This document shows positions 26,960-34,563 of a DNA stretch of 64,000 bases, piece after piece. Source of the stretch: an uncultured Actinomycetes bacterium (lineage in GTDB: Bacteria; Actinomycetota; Actinomycetes; Mycobacteriales; Nakamurellaceae); the NCBI GenBank assembly GCA_937926105.1, contig CALANS010000117.1, positions 124,001 through 188,000 of the forward strand, in the 5' to 3' direction. The notes beneath the pieces are model-generated. The model saw only the letters and a list, made by a program, of their open reading frames with translations, ran no database searches and had not been told where the DNA came from. How positions within the stretch are numbered: the stretch's first letter is position 1; each line of letters begins with the position of its first letter. Position numbers and translations under genes: made by a program.

Positions 26960-29053
26960 TCACGGCCAGAACAGCACCCTTCCACCGGCCTCCGCCAGCT
27001 CCTCGATCGCCTGCTTGAGCACCCCCGCGTCACCGCTTGTCATGTTCCTGGTGTCCAGGATCACGTTCTCACCGAGCCGGAGCTCCTGGCGAATCTTCGT
27101 CACCGCATCGGCGAGATTGAACGCGCCGCGCCGACCCGGCACCTGCGACCGGAACGCCTTGACGTCCCAGGATTGTCCGGCACCGTCCACGAAGTCCTCA
27201 CCCGGATTGGTCGAGCGCCGCACCGGCCCGCGCAGCGCCCCCTGCTCCTCCAACCCGAGCGCCGCCTCCGCCTCCTCGCGGGTTCCGGGCGTGATCTTGC
27301 CGCCGTGCGCCGGATCCTTCGCCAGCTCGTCCAGCCGCTGCTGACGGGACCCGGATCCTGCGCCGTCGCCACTCGAGGAGTCGCCGGCCGCCTCGTTGAG
27401 CATGATGCTCAGGCCCCCGAGCACCAGCCCGCCCGCAGTGGTGGCGATCAACTCTGTGCTCACCGTCAGGGCGCCTGCGACGACGAGCCCCTCTGCCGTC
27501 ACCACCAGACCGAGCGGCGGGAACAGGAAGAACCCGCCGATGATCAGCGCCAGGCCGGCGATCATCAGCAGCGAGCTCAGCGCGTCCAGGACGTGATAGT
27601 TGGAGTGCACTGCGGTCAGCCCGGGCGTGCCCCGCAGCGCCAGGACGACGAATATGGCGCCGGCGACCGCCGCGCCGGCGCTGGTCCACAGGCGCAGCAC
27701 GGATCGGACGGCGCCCTCACCGCCGCCCCGGCGCAGCGTGCCGTGCAAGGCGGGGACCGACCGGGCGAGGCGCCAGAACAGCCAGACCACGGCCACTGCG
27801 GCCAGCGCGGTGAAGATGACCGTCCCGACTGCGCCGCCCAGTGCGCGCTGGATGCCCCGGGTACTGGGGAATCCGCCGATGACGTAGTAGATGAACGATG
27901 CGGCGCACAGGGCGACCCACACCAGCAGCAGCGCCAGACGCTTGCCGCGCAGCATCGCGCGCAGCGTCGGCCGTCCGCGCATCCGGGCGACCGCGCGCCG
28001 CCAGGCCGCCGGACCGTGCACCATCGCGATCTGGTTGCGCACTCGCACGACCTCCTCGGCCAGCGCGGGTGGGCGTCCCGGTGTCGCGGCCCAGGCGTAC
28101 AGCGCGGATCGACGGGCGCGGGCGAAGCGGGAGGCGACCGCGCCGGTCCAGGGCAGGGCCGCCCCGGCCAGCGCGAACAGCGGCCGACTGAACACGCCGC
28201 CCGGCATCTCACCGGGCAGCAGCGCCTCGGGGTGCGCGGTACGCAGGCGGGCGAGTCGGATGCGGTCCAGCACGGTGGCAGCCACCAGGGCCAGGAACGC
28301 CGCGAGCCCGAGATGGTTGTGCAGCCAGTCCAGCGGGGAGGTGCTGCCGTCGTCGACGCCCCCGGCAGTGACGAGGTAGTTGTACCAGGCATGGTCAAAG
28401 CAGACGTAGACCAGCGGCAGCAGCCCGGCGAACCGACTCGGCCCGCGGTGCGTGCACAGCCAGCCGATGCCCACTCCGGCCAGCGCGGACCACACGAGGT
28501 GCGAGGTGGCGGGCATCGGATCGCCCAGCAAGCCGGCGTTGAGCGTCGGGGTGGGCAGCCAACTGCCCAGGGACTCCCCGATGCTGGGGACGGTGACGCT
28601 GCCGCCCAGCGATGCGGAGACGATGTAGCCGGAGTCCGGGATGGACATCGCCATCGTCCGCACCGAGCCCCACCGCATGACGGACTCCAGCAACCCGAAC
28701 CCGGCGCCGAACGCCCCGCCGAGGATCAGGTGGTCCACCAGCCCGAGCCCCCGCGCCAGCCGGCGGGCCAACAGCCACGCCAGCAGCAGCGGCAGAACCT
28801 TGACGACCTCTTCGATCACCGGGTCCACGGTGTAGGAGGCGACCTGGACCACGTCGGACCGTGAGCTTCCGGATAGCCCGGCGTACAACGACGTCCAGCC
28901 CAGTTCCAGCAGGACCGCCAGCAGTCCGCAGCCGTAGAGCCCGGCGGCGATGCCGAGCAGTCCGGTCGATACCCGCACCGACCGGCTCAGGGACCCGAGC
29001 ACCGCGAGTTGCAGCACGCCCCAGATCGCCGGAACGAGCATCAAGATCAACAC
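26960..29053 (-). CDS. PrsW-type intramembrane protease fused to toxin-nuclease-like C-terminal domain
   Basis: A 697-aa membrane protein. Residues 1-265 form a multi-helix PrsW-like glutamic protease/CAAX-protease relative with YTVDPVIEEVVKVLP (Glu81/Glu82), GGAFGAGFGLLES (Glu123), HLVWSALAGVG (His185) and CFDHAWYNY (His221). Further hydrophobic helices run to about 545. After a Ser/Gly linker, a soluble domain (about 584-697) has GEDFVDGAGQSWDVKAFRS, ENVILDTRNMTSG and a final GRVLFWP. From memory this WDVKAF/VILDTRN pattern resembles C-terminal nuclease domains of polymorphic toxins. It lies 25 bp after the PKD gene. The protease part is fairly sure; the toxin call is moderate. Confidence 0.78.
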   Translation of the reverse strand: MLILMLVPAIWGVLQLAVLGSLSRSVRVSTGLLGIAAGLYGCGLLAVLLELGWTSLYAGLSGSSRSDVVQVASYTVDPVIEEVVKVLPLLLAWLLARRLARGLGLVDHLILGGAFGAGFGLLESVMRWGSVRTMAMSIPDSGYIVSASLGGSVTVPSIGESLGSWLPTPTLNAGLLGDPMPATSHLVWSALAGVGIGWLCTHRGPSRFAGLLPLVYVCFDHAWYNYLVTAGGVDDGSTSPLDWLHNHLGLAAFLALVAATVLDRIRLARLRTAHPEALLPGEMPGGVFSRPLFALAGAALPWTGAVASRFARARRSALYAWAATPGRPPALAEEVVRVRNQIAMVHGPAAWRRAVARMRGRPTLRAMLRGKRLALLLVWVALCAASFIYYVIGGFPSTRGIQRALGGAVGTVIFTALAAVAVVWLFWRLARSVPALHGTLRRGGGEGAVRSVLRLWTSAGAAVAGAIFVVLALRGTPGLTAVHSNYHVLDALSSLLMIAGLALIIGGFFLFPPLGLVVTAEGLVVAGALTVSTELIATTAGGLVLGGLSIMLNEAAGDSSSGDGAGSGSRQQRLDELAKDPAHGGKITPGTREEAEAALGLEEQGALRGPVRRSTNPGEDFVDGAGQSWDVKAFRSQVPGRRGAFNLADAVTKIRQELRLGENVILDTRNMTSGDAGVLKQAIEELAEAGGRVLFWP

Positions 29054-29078
29054 GCGGCATCACCCCCGATCATGGCCG

Positions 29079-30089
29079 TCAACGCTGATAACAGGCGTCG
29101 GCCGGATCGTGCGGTTTCGTCGGTAACGCGGCGTCCGGGTCGTTGACCAGCACCACCCGCACCTCGTGCACCCAGGCGATTCCCGGTGCCGAGATGGTGG
29201 TCGTCTCGCCCGGGACCGGCGACCGCGGGTGCTTCGGCGACTCCCAGTCGGCGGCCCACCGCAGGGTGACGGTCACCTGGTAGCGCCCCGGCGTGCGGTA
29301 CATGTGCGACACGGTGCCATGCGGCCAGGCGGCGCCGGGATCCTCGGTGGTCAGGCGAGTTCCGTCACCGAAGTCCCATGTGTAGTCGACCACCCTGGGG
29401 AACACGGTGACGGGAGTGCCGAGCAGGGTCACCGTCACTGGAGCGGTGTCGACCGGATCCACGTAGACGTAGTTGGCCACGTTCAGGTGCACGCAGGCCG
29501 GAAACGGCGGGCTCATCCGCGCCGCCGGGACCGGCAGCGGGATGGTGCGAAACGCCGACAACGCATCGTGGTCCGTCACAACCCGCGGCGGCGGATTGGA
29601 GTCGGCCGGTGCCGGGTCGGCGACGTTCTCGCAGGACGGCGGATCGACGGCAACCGGAACGCCGTTCGCGTCGAAATGAACGAGGTGCCCCGCCTCCCAG
29701 TCTTCGACCGGAATCGTCGGGTCCGCCGCCAATCGGCGCTGGTAGTCGTCGATCTCCGCCGTACAGGTGTTTTGCGGAATCGGCGCACACGACTGATGCA
29801 GATGCGTGCAGTCGGGGCCCACCACAAACTCCGTGTACGGCTGCGGGTCGGGCGCTTCCGGGTGGGTAGCATTTTGCACAGTCGCGGACGCCGTCGGGCC
29901 AGGTTCGCGGGAGCTAGGTGTCGATAAGTATTCGGTCGTCATATCAATCTCACTATCGGTCATGCAAACAGGATCGTCGTCGCACCCCGAATCAACTGTT
30001 CCATATGCCGATTTGGCAAACGTAATAGTGGCAATCACGGTCAGCACACTCAGAATGAGCGCGTACATTCTCCTCCGGGGTGCGTTCAC
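29079..30089 (-). CDS. Exported PKD-domain protein
   Basis: A 336-aa secreted or membrane-tethered protein. A hydrophobic N-terminal segment (MYALILSVLTVIATITFA) acts as signal or anchor. A Cys-containing central part has TEFVVGPDCTHLHQSC and QNTCTAEIDDYQRRL. A PKD-like Ig fold follows with DYTWDFGDGTRL, HMYRTPGRYQVTVTLRW. The GTG at 30089 overlaps the DUF6318 stop (GTGA), but the ATG at 30068 has GGAGGAG close upstream and may be the true start. The 5' part is much AT-richer than the window average, which suggests transfer. Function unknown; PKD folds usually mediate surface protein interactions. Confidence 0.8.
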   Translation of the reverse strand: MNAPRRRMYALILSVLTVIATITFAKSAYGTVDSGCDDDPVCMTDSEIDMTTEYLSTPSSREPGPTASATVQNATHPEAPDPQPYTEFVVGPDCTHLHQSCAPIPQNTCTAEIDDYQRRLAADPTIPVEDWEAGHLVHFDANGVPVAVDPPSCENVADPAPADSNPPPRVVTDHDALSAFRTIPLPVPAARMSPPFPACVHLNVANYVYVDPVDTAPVTVTLLGTPVTVFPRVVDYTWDFGDGTRLTTEDPGAAWPHGTVSHMYRTPGRYQVTVTLRWAADWESPKHPRSPVPGETTTISAPGIAWVHEVRVVLVNDPDAALPTKPHDPADACYQR

Positions 30090-30874
30090 TTGACAGTCCG
30101 GATTTCATTGACAAGCCAACCACCGCTGCGCCAGAGAACCGTCAGTACATAGAATCCATCGCCGCCGTCATAACTCCGTATGTTGTTGCCGTCGTCACCC
30201 ACCAATTTGAATCCGTCAGTCGCCCACTTAATCGTCACGTCAACCCTGTTCGCTTGAAGTTGCCGAGACTGAATTACCAGTGTCCTGAATAGTTGGCCCT
30301 GAAATTTCGAGAGGCCTTTCAGTTCATCGTTGACGTTGTTGACGACCTCGTCACACTGCGCGCAGTCAGTTGAATAGGTAACAAGAGGTTGAGTCGTCTT
30401 TGCGACGTAAGCAAATAGCAACCATTTGACATACCAGTCAGCGAACGACTCTGCGCCTTTCAACCCAGACGAGTCCGAAGTAGACGGGGGGCGTTCAAAT
30501 GGATTTCCTCCGTCAGTGGGGACTGCCGTTGATGCCGACGGAGGCAGCGTCAACGTCGGTATGGAAGTGGTCTCAATCGCCGATGACTGCAATGTGCTGT
30601 GCTTCGACATCGCACTACTCGCTGTTGACACAATGTGGACGGCGGACGGGGAGCTCCGCTTTGCACTCACCCCGGTATTCGATGCCGTTGCCCCGGACGC
30701 CGACGAAATCGCGTCGCTCGACGCCCGCACGTCGCCGGTCGTCATCGACGTCGTCAGCGCCGCGCTGCTCGTCATCGAACCTGGCCCCAGCACCTTCGGC
30801 GGCGTCGTGCTCGTACACCCCGTCACCACCACGAGGCCTGCCACCGCCAGCACCGCCCCCCGCAACCCGCGCAT
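30086..30874 (-). CDS. DUF6318-type lipoprotein
   Basis: A 262-aa lipoprotein with signal peptide and lipobox VVTGC (Cys20), a long Ser/Thr-rich spacer to about residue 140, and a C-terminal domain (ESFADWYVKWLLFAYVA, TDCAQC at 169-174, GGWLVNEIRTV) that fits the DUF6318 pattern of actinobacterial lipoproteins with a CxxC. ATG 30874 (or the adjacent GTG 30877) follows GGGGAGGAG. It is first in the run leading to the PKD and PrsW-fusion genes. The 3' half is AT-rich. Role unknown. Confidence 0.78.
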   Translation of the reverse strand: MRGLRGAVLAVAGLVVVTGCTSTTPPKVLGPGSMTSSAALTTSMTTGDVRASSDAISSASGATASNTGVSAKRSSPSAVHIVSTASSAMSKHSTLQSSAIETTSIPTLTLPPSASTAVPTDGGNPFERPPSTSDSSGLKGAESFADWYVKWLLFAYVAKTTQPLVTYSTDCAQCDEVVNNVNDELKGLSKFQGQLFRTLVIQSRQLQANRVDVTIKWATDGFKLVGDDGNNIRSYDGGDGFYVLTVLWRSGGWLVNEIRTVK

Positions 30875-31071
30875 CACGCTCCTCCCCGACGGCTTCCCAC
30901 CGCTCGCATCGGGCACCCCATCGACCACCGACCGTGCAGACACCCTAACCACCTGCGACGATCCCCGCGCCCGCCGCGAACACCCCTGTGGATAACAGCA
31001 CCACATAACGGACATCATTCGCCCGCCAGGCCGACGCTCGTCGCACCGTCGTCCGGACATACCCTGACCCA

Positions 31072-32478
31072 GTGACGCACTACGACCTGGTGATCATCGG
31101 TACCGGCTCTGGCAACTCCATCCCCGGGCCGGACTTCGACGGCTGGAACATCGCCATCGTCGAGGACGGCGTCTTCGGTGGCACCTGCCTGAACGTCGGC
31201 TGCATCCCCACCAAGATGTACGTCTACCCCGCCGACATCGCCCAGGGCACCGTCGAGGGGGCGCCGCTCGGAGTCCACGCCACGCTCGACCGGATCGACT
31301 GGAAGTCCATGCGGGAGCGCATCTTCGGCCGCATCGACCCAATCGCCGCTGGCGGCAAGGCGTATCGCGAGGGCAACGAGTGCCCCAACATCACGGTCTA
31401 CACCGGCCACGGCCGCTTCACCGGGCCCAAGCGCCTGCGCATTGCGCTGTCCGGTGGTGCCAGCGAAGACATCACCGCCGACCGGTTTGTGATAGCCGCC
31501 GGTTCCCGCGCCGTGATCCCCGAGATCCCCGGCCTGGATCGGGTGCGATACCACACCTCCGACACCGTGATGCGGATCGAGGACGTCCCCGCCAGGGTCG
31601 TGATCCTCGGCGGGGGCTACATCGCGGCCGAGTTCGGCCACATTTTCTCCTCCTTCGGCAGCGCAGTCACCCAGATTGCCCGCGGTCCCGCCTTGCTACG
31701 CCACCACGACGTCGATATCTCCCGGGCCTTCACGGCGGCTGCCGCATCCCGGTACGACGTCCGGCTGGCAACCACCGTCACCGCTGCTCGTCCTTCGACC
31801 TCTGGAGGTGACGGCGTCGTACTGGACGTGCTCGGCGCCGGGGGCAAAGCCGTGGTCGAGGCCGACCTGCTGCTGGTCGCGACCGGGCGGCGCCCCAACG
31901 GCGACCGGCTGGCCGTCACCGAGACCGGCGTCGGGCTGGACAAGTCCGGGCGGGTGATCGTCGACGAGTACCAACGCACTGCGGTGCCGGGCATCTGGGC
32001 ATTGGGTGACGTGAGTTCCGAGCACCAGCTCAAGCACGTGGCCAACCACGAGGCGCGGGTCGTCGCCCACAATCTCGCCCACCCGGACGACCTGATCGCC
32101 GCCGATCACCGGTTCGTACCCTCGGCGGTGTTCGCGCACCCGCAGATCGCGACGGTCGGGCTCACTGAGCAGCAAGCCCGCAAGCGGGGCATCGCCCATG
32201 TCACCGCCCAACGGGCCTACGGCGGCGTCGCGGCCGGCTGGGCCCGGGAGGACGTTACCGGCTTCTGCAAGGTGATCGCCGATCCGGGGACCGGCCAGCT
32301 GCTGGGCGTGCACATCATCGGCCCGGAAGCGGCAACGGTAGTCCAAACGGCCATCATGGCGATGCACGTCGGTATTCCCGCGCATCAGGTGGCGCGCGGT
32401 CAGTACTGGATCCACCCAGCATTGCCCGAGGTACTGGAGAACGCGCTGCTGGCGCTGCCCGAGCCCACCGGCCGGTAG
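31072..32478 (+). CDS. mtr: Mycothione reductase
   Basis: NADPH-dependent flavoenzyme that reduces mycothiol disulfide, the redox buffer of actinobacteria. The 468-aa protein has the FAD motif VIIGTGSGN, the redox-active pair in GGTCLNVGCIPTK (Cys39/Cys44), the NADPH-binding VVILGGGYIAAEFGH, ATGRRPNGD, and the C-terminal active-site base in YWIHPALPE (His448/Glu453). It starts at GTG 31072. It is divergent from the lipoprotein gene and marks the return to mycobacteria-like gene order. A long palindrome lies downstream. Confidence 0.94.
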   Translation: MTHYDLVIIGTGSGNSIPGPDFDGWNIAIVEDGVFGGTCLNVGCIPTKMYVYPADIAQGTVEGAPLGVHATLDRIDWKSMRERIFGRIDPIAAGGKAYREGNECPNITVYTGHGRFTGPKRLRIALSGGASEDITADRFVIAAGSRAVIPEIPGLDRVRYHTSDTVMRIEDVPARVVILGGGYIAAEFGHIFSSFGSAVTQIARGPALLRHHDVDISRAFTAAAASRYDVRLATTVTAARPSTSGGDGVVLDVLGAGGKAVVEADLLLVATGRRPNGDRLAVTETGVGLDKSGRVIVDEYQRTAVPGIWALGDVSSEHQLKHVANHEARVVAHNLAHPDDLIAADHRFVPSAVFAHPQIATVGLTEQQARKRGIAHVTAQRAYGGVAAGWAREDVTGFCKVIADPGTGQLLGVHIIGPEAATVVQTAIMAMHVGIPAHQVARGQYWIHPALPEVLENALLALPEPTGR

Positions 32479-32550
32479 CCCCTGCGCCAGGCCCGTCCGT
32501 TGGGCGCGGCCGGCGATCGGCTGCCCCCAGCTCGGGCCTGGCGCGTCACG

Positions 32551-32622
32551 ACTCGCACCTCGTGGGGATCTTGAGCGCGTTTGCGCAGGTCGCGTTCTGC
32601 AAGATCCCCACGAGGTGCGAGT
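32551..32622. terminator. Perfect 22-bp inverted repeat downstream of mtr
   Basis: Arms at 32551-32572 (begins ACTCGCACCTCGTGGGG) and 32601-32622 are exact reverse complements. The 28-base spacer holds a small inner hairpin GCGC-GTTT-GCGC (32575-32586). Four Ts (32622-32625) follow the right arm. It lies 72 bases past mtr and 64 bases before the next start, so it may terminate mtr transcription. Its length also fits a mobile palindromic repeat. Confidence 0.75.
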
Positions 32623-32685
32623 TTTCCCCTGACCGTCCCCGCAGATGGAACACTCGATGCCATACAAGTCCCGCCGGAGGTGACG

Positions 32686-33462
32686 ATGACGAACCCCTCG
32701 ACCGGCCCGCGGTTCCGGATGGCCCCGGGCACTGTGCTGCGCGGCAGTCGACGCCCGCCACTCCCGGAATCCCAGCCCACGGCGGAACCAGGCGACCCGG
32801 GGACACCCAGTGCCCCTACAGCACCCGACGGCTCGGCCACATCCAGCGCCCCGGCGCCCCGCCCGTCCGACGCGCCCACCGGATTCCGCAACACCCTGCA
32901 CGACCGTGCGTCGTTGGCCGTGTCTGTCGACCCGGTGTGGTTGCTCGCCCCGCTCTACGCGCGGGACGCCGCCGGGCTCACCGTGCCGGGCGATGGCCCC
33001 GGCCGGGTGGCGCCGGCCGTGCCCGACGTGCCCGTCACCGACGCCGTCACCGACCTCGAGGCCGCGGCATCCGACTGGCCCGCCTGGTGGGCCGCAGCGC
33101 TGGCCTACCGGCCGGGCACGCCTGCCCCACGACAACGCGACCTCATCGCCGGATCCGTTGCACTGCACCGGCTCTGGATCAGACTGGAACCTGGCTACGA
33201 CCGCTGGCTGGCCGCGCGCCCGGCGCACCGGCCCGACGCCGACATTCCGGCACGGTCGGTGGAGCGTGCCGCCCTGGCCGGCTTCGCCGCAGCCACCGGA
33301 CGCGAGCCGGGCCGGTGGACGGTGCGCATCCTGGAGATCCCCGTCACCGGCAGCTATCTGCACTCACCCGAGCCGCGCCGCATCGTGGTGTCCGCGACCC
33401 TGCGCGCCGACCCGGACCGGTATCGCGACGCCCTGGCAGCCGAACTCCCCCGGCACTTCTGA
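32686..33462 (+). CDS. Conserved-looking hypothetical protein
   Basis: A 258-aa protein I do not recognise. ATG 32686 follows CGGAGG at good distance. The first 80 residues are Pro/Ser/Thr-rich and disordered-looking. The rest is alpha/beta with FRNTLHDRASLAVSVDPVWLLAPLYARD, DWPAWWAAALAYRPG, GSVALHRLWIRLEPGYDRWLA and a C-terminal PRRIVVSATLRADPDRYRDALA. No signal peptide or membrane helix is seen. It is convergent with map. Codon use is like the neighbours, so it is probably real. Confidence 0.65.
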   Translation: MTNPSTGPRFRMAPGTVLRGSRRPPLPESQPTAEPGDPGTPSAPTAPDGSATSSAPAPRPSDAPTGFRNTLHDRASLAVSVDPVWLLAPLYARDAAGLTVPGDGPGRVAPAVPDVPVTDAVTDLEAAASDWPAWWAAALAYRPGTPAPRQRDLIAGSVALHRLWIRLEPGYDRWLAARPAHRPDADIPARSVERAALAGFAAATGREPGRWTVRILEIPVTGSYLHSPEPRRIVVSATLRADPDRYRDALAAELPRHF

Positions 33463-33529
33463 GCCCCGACCGGAGTTGTGTGGCCCATCGTGCGGGTGGA
33501 GCGCGCTGGGCAACACGACCCAGCGGCGC

Positions 33530-34399
33530 TCACGGCAGCGTGAGCACCTCGGCGCCGGTCTCGGTCACCACGAGGGTGTGCTCGAACTGTGCCGTCCACG
33601 ACTTGTCGCGCGTGGTGACGGTCCAGTCGTCGTCCCACAGATCCCACCCGATGCCGCCGAGGGTGATCATCGGCTCGATGGTGAAGGTCATGCCCGGCTC
33701 GATGACGGTCGTGGCACTCGGCTCGTCGTAATGCACGATCACCAATCCGGAGTGGAAGGTGTGCCCGATGCCGTGACCGGTGTAGTCGCGCACTACCCCG
33801 TAGCCGAATCGCTTGGCGTAGGACTCGATGACCCGGCCGATCACGTTGAGCTGGCGCCCCGGCGCGACGGCCTTGATCCCCCGGCGCAGCGCCTCCGCAG
33901 TCCGTTCGATGAGCAGCCAGTTCTCCTCGGCGACGTCGCCGGCCGGATAGGTCGCGCAGGTATCGCCGTGCACCCCGTCGATGAAGGCGGTGACGTCGAT
34001 GTTCACGATGTCCCCGTCCTGGATCACCGTGGAGTCCGGAATGCCGTGGCAGATGACCTCGTTCAGCGAGGTGCAGCACGACTTGGGGAATCCCCGGTAG
34101 CCCAGCGTGGACGGGTAGGCGCCATGGTCGCACAGGTAGTCGTGCACCACCGCATCGATCGCGTCGGTGGTCACTCCCGGCTCGATGATCTTGGCACCCT
34201 CGGCCATCGCACGAGCGGCCAGCCGGGACGCGACGCGCATCTTCTCGATCGTTTCGGGCGTCTGTACGTAGGACGGCTCGGGGTTACGGGCCGGGCCGGA
34301 CTTGCCGACGTATTCCGGGCGGGGGATTCCGGCCGGCACGGTGCGGATCGGGGTCGGCGTGCCGGGAGCGAGCGGGGCGCGAGTCGTGCTGGTGGCCAT
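33530..34399 (-). CDS. map: Type I methionine aminopeptidase
   Basis: Removes the initiator methionine from new proteins. The 289-aa enzyme has the five metal ligands: two Asp in [16 protein letters not shown], His in [11 protein letters not shown], Glu in FTIEPM, and Glu in QFEHTLVV. The substrate-gating [14 protein letters not shown] is present. A 40-residue Pro/Thr-rich N-terminal extension, with PxxP motifs, is as in the longer mycobacterial isoform. It is convergent with the hypothetical gene and follows the penicillin-binding gene on the same strand. Confidence 0.95.
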   Translation of the reverse strand: MATSTTRAPLAPGTPTPIRTVPAGIPRPEYVGKSGPARNPEPSYVQTPETIEKMRVASRLAARAMAEGAKIIEPGVTTDAIDAVVHDYLCDHGAYPSTLGYRGFPKSCCTSLNEVICHGIPDSTVIQDGDIVNIDVTAFIDGVHGDTCATYPAGDVAEENWLLIERTAEALRRGIKAVAPGRQLNVIGRVIESYAKRFGYGVVRDYTGHGIGHTFHSGLVIVHYDEPSATTVIEPGMTFTIEPMITLGGIGWDLWDDDWTVTTRDKSWTAQFEHTLVVTETGAEVLTLP

Positions 34400-34476
34400 G
34401 CTCCGAGCCTACGACCGCGTGGGAAGCGCACTCCACGGACGCCTGCCGCCGTCGATGGGCCGGCTCGGTGCCGTTT

Positions 34477-34548
34477 TTCGACGGCCAGATCTGACCAAGA
34501 TCATCTCGACATGCGGAAACTCCGCGGCCCGTCGATCTGGACGTCGAA
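34477..34548 (-). terminator. 15-bp inverted repeat with inner hairpin after the PBP gene
   Basis: Arms TTCGACGGCCAGATC (34477-34491) and GATCTGGACGTCGAA (34534-34548) pair at 14 of 15 positions. Inside lies GCGGA-AAC-TCCGC (34513-34525). Read on the minus strand it begins 15 bases beyond the PBP stop and runs into AAAAA/TTTTT at 34474-34478, so it could act as a terminator. Confidence 0.65.
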
Positions 34549-34563
34549 CAACAGCAGATCGGC

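Noticed and set aside
26815..27033. Extension of the pentapeptide frame
   Set aside because: It reads through the 18-bp tandem repeats into the PrsW gene; GGAGG supports GTG 26814.
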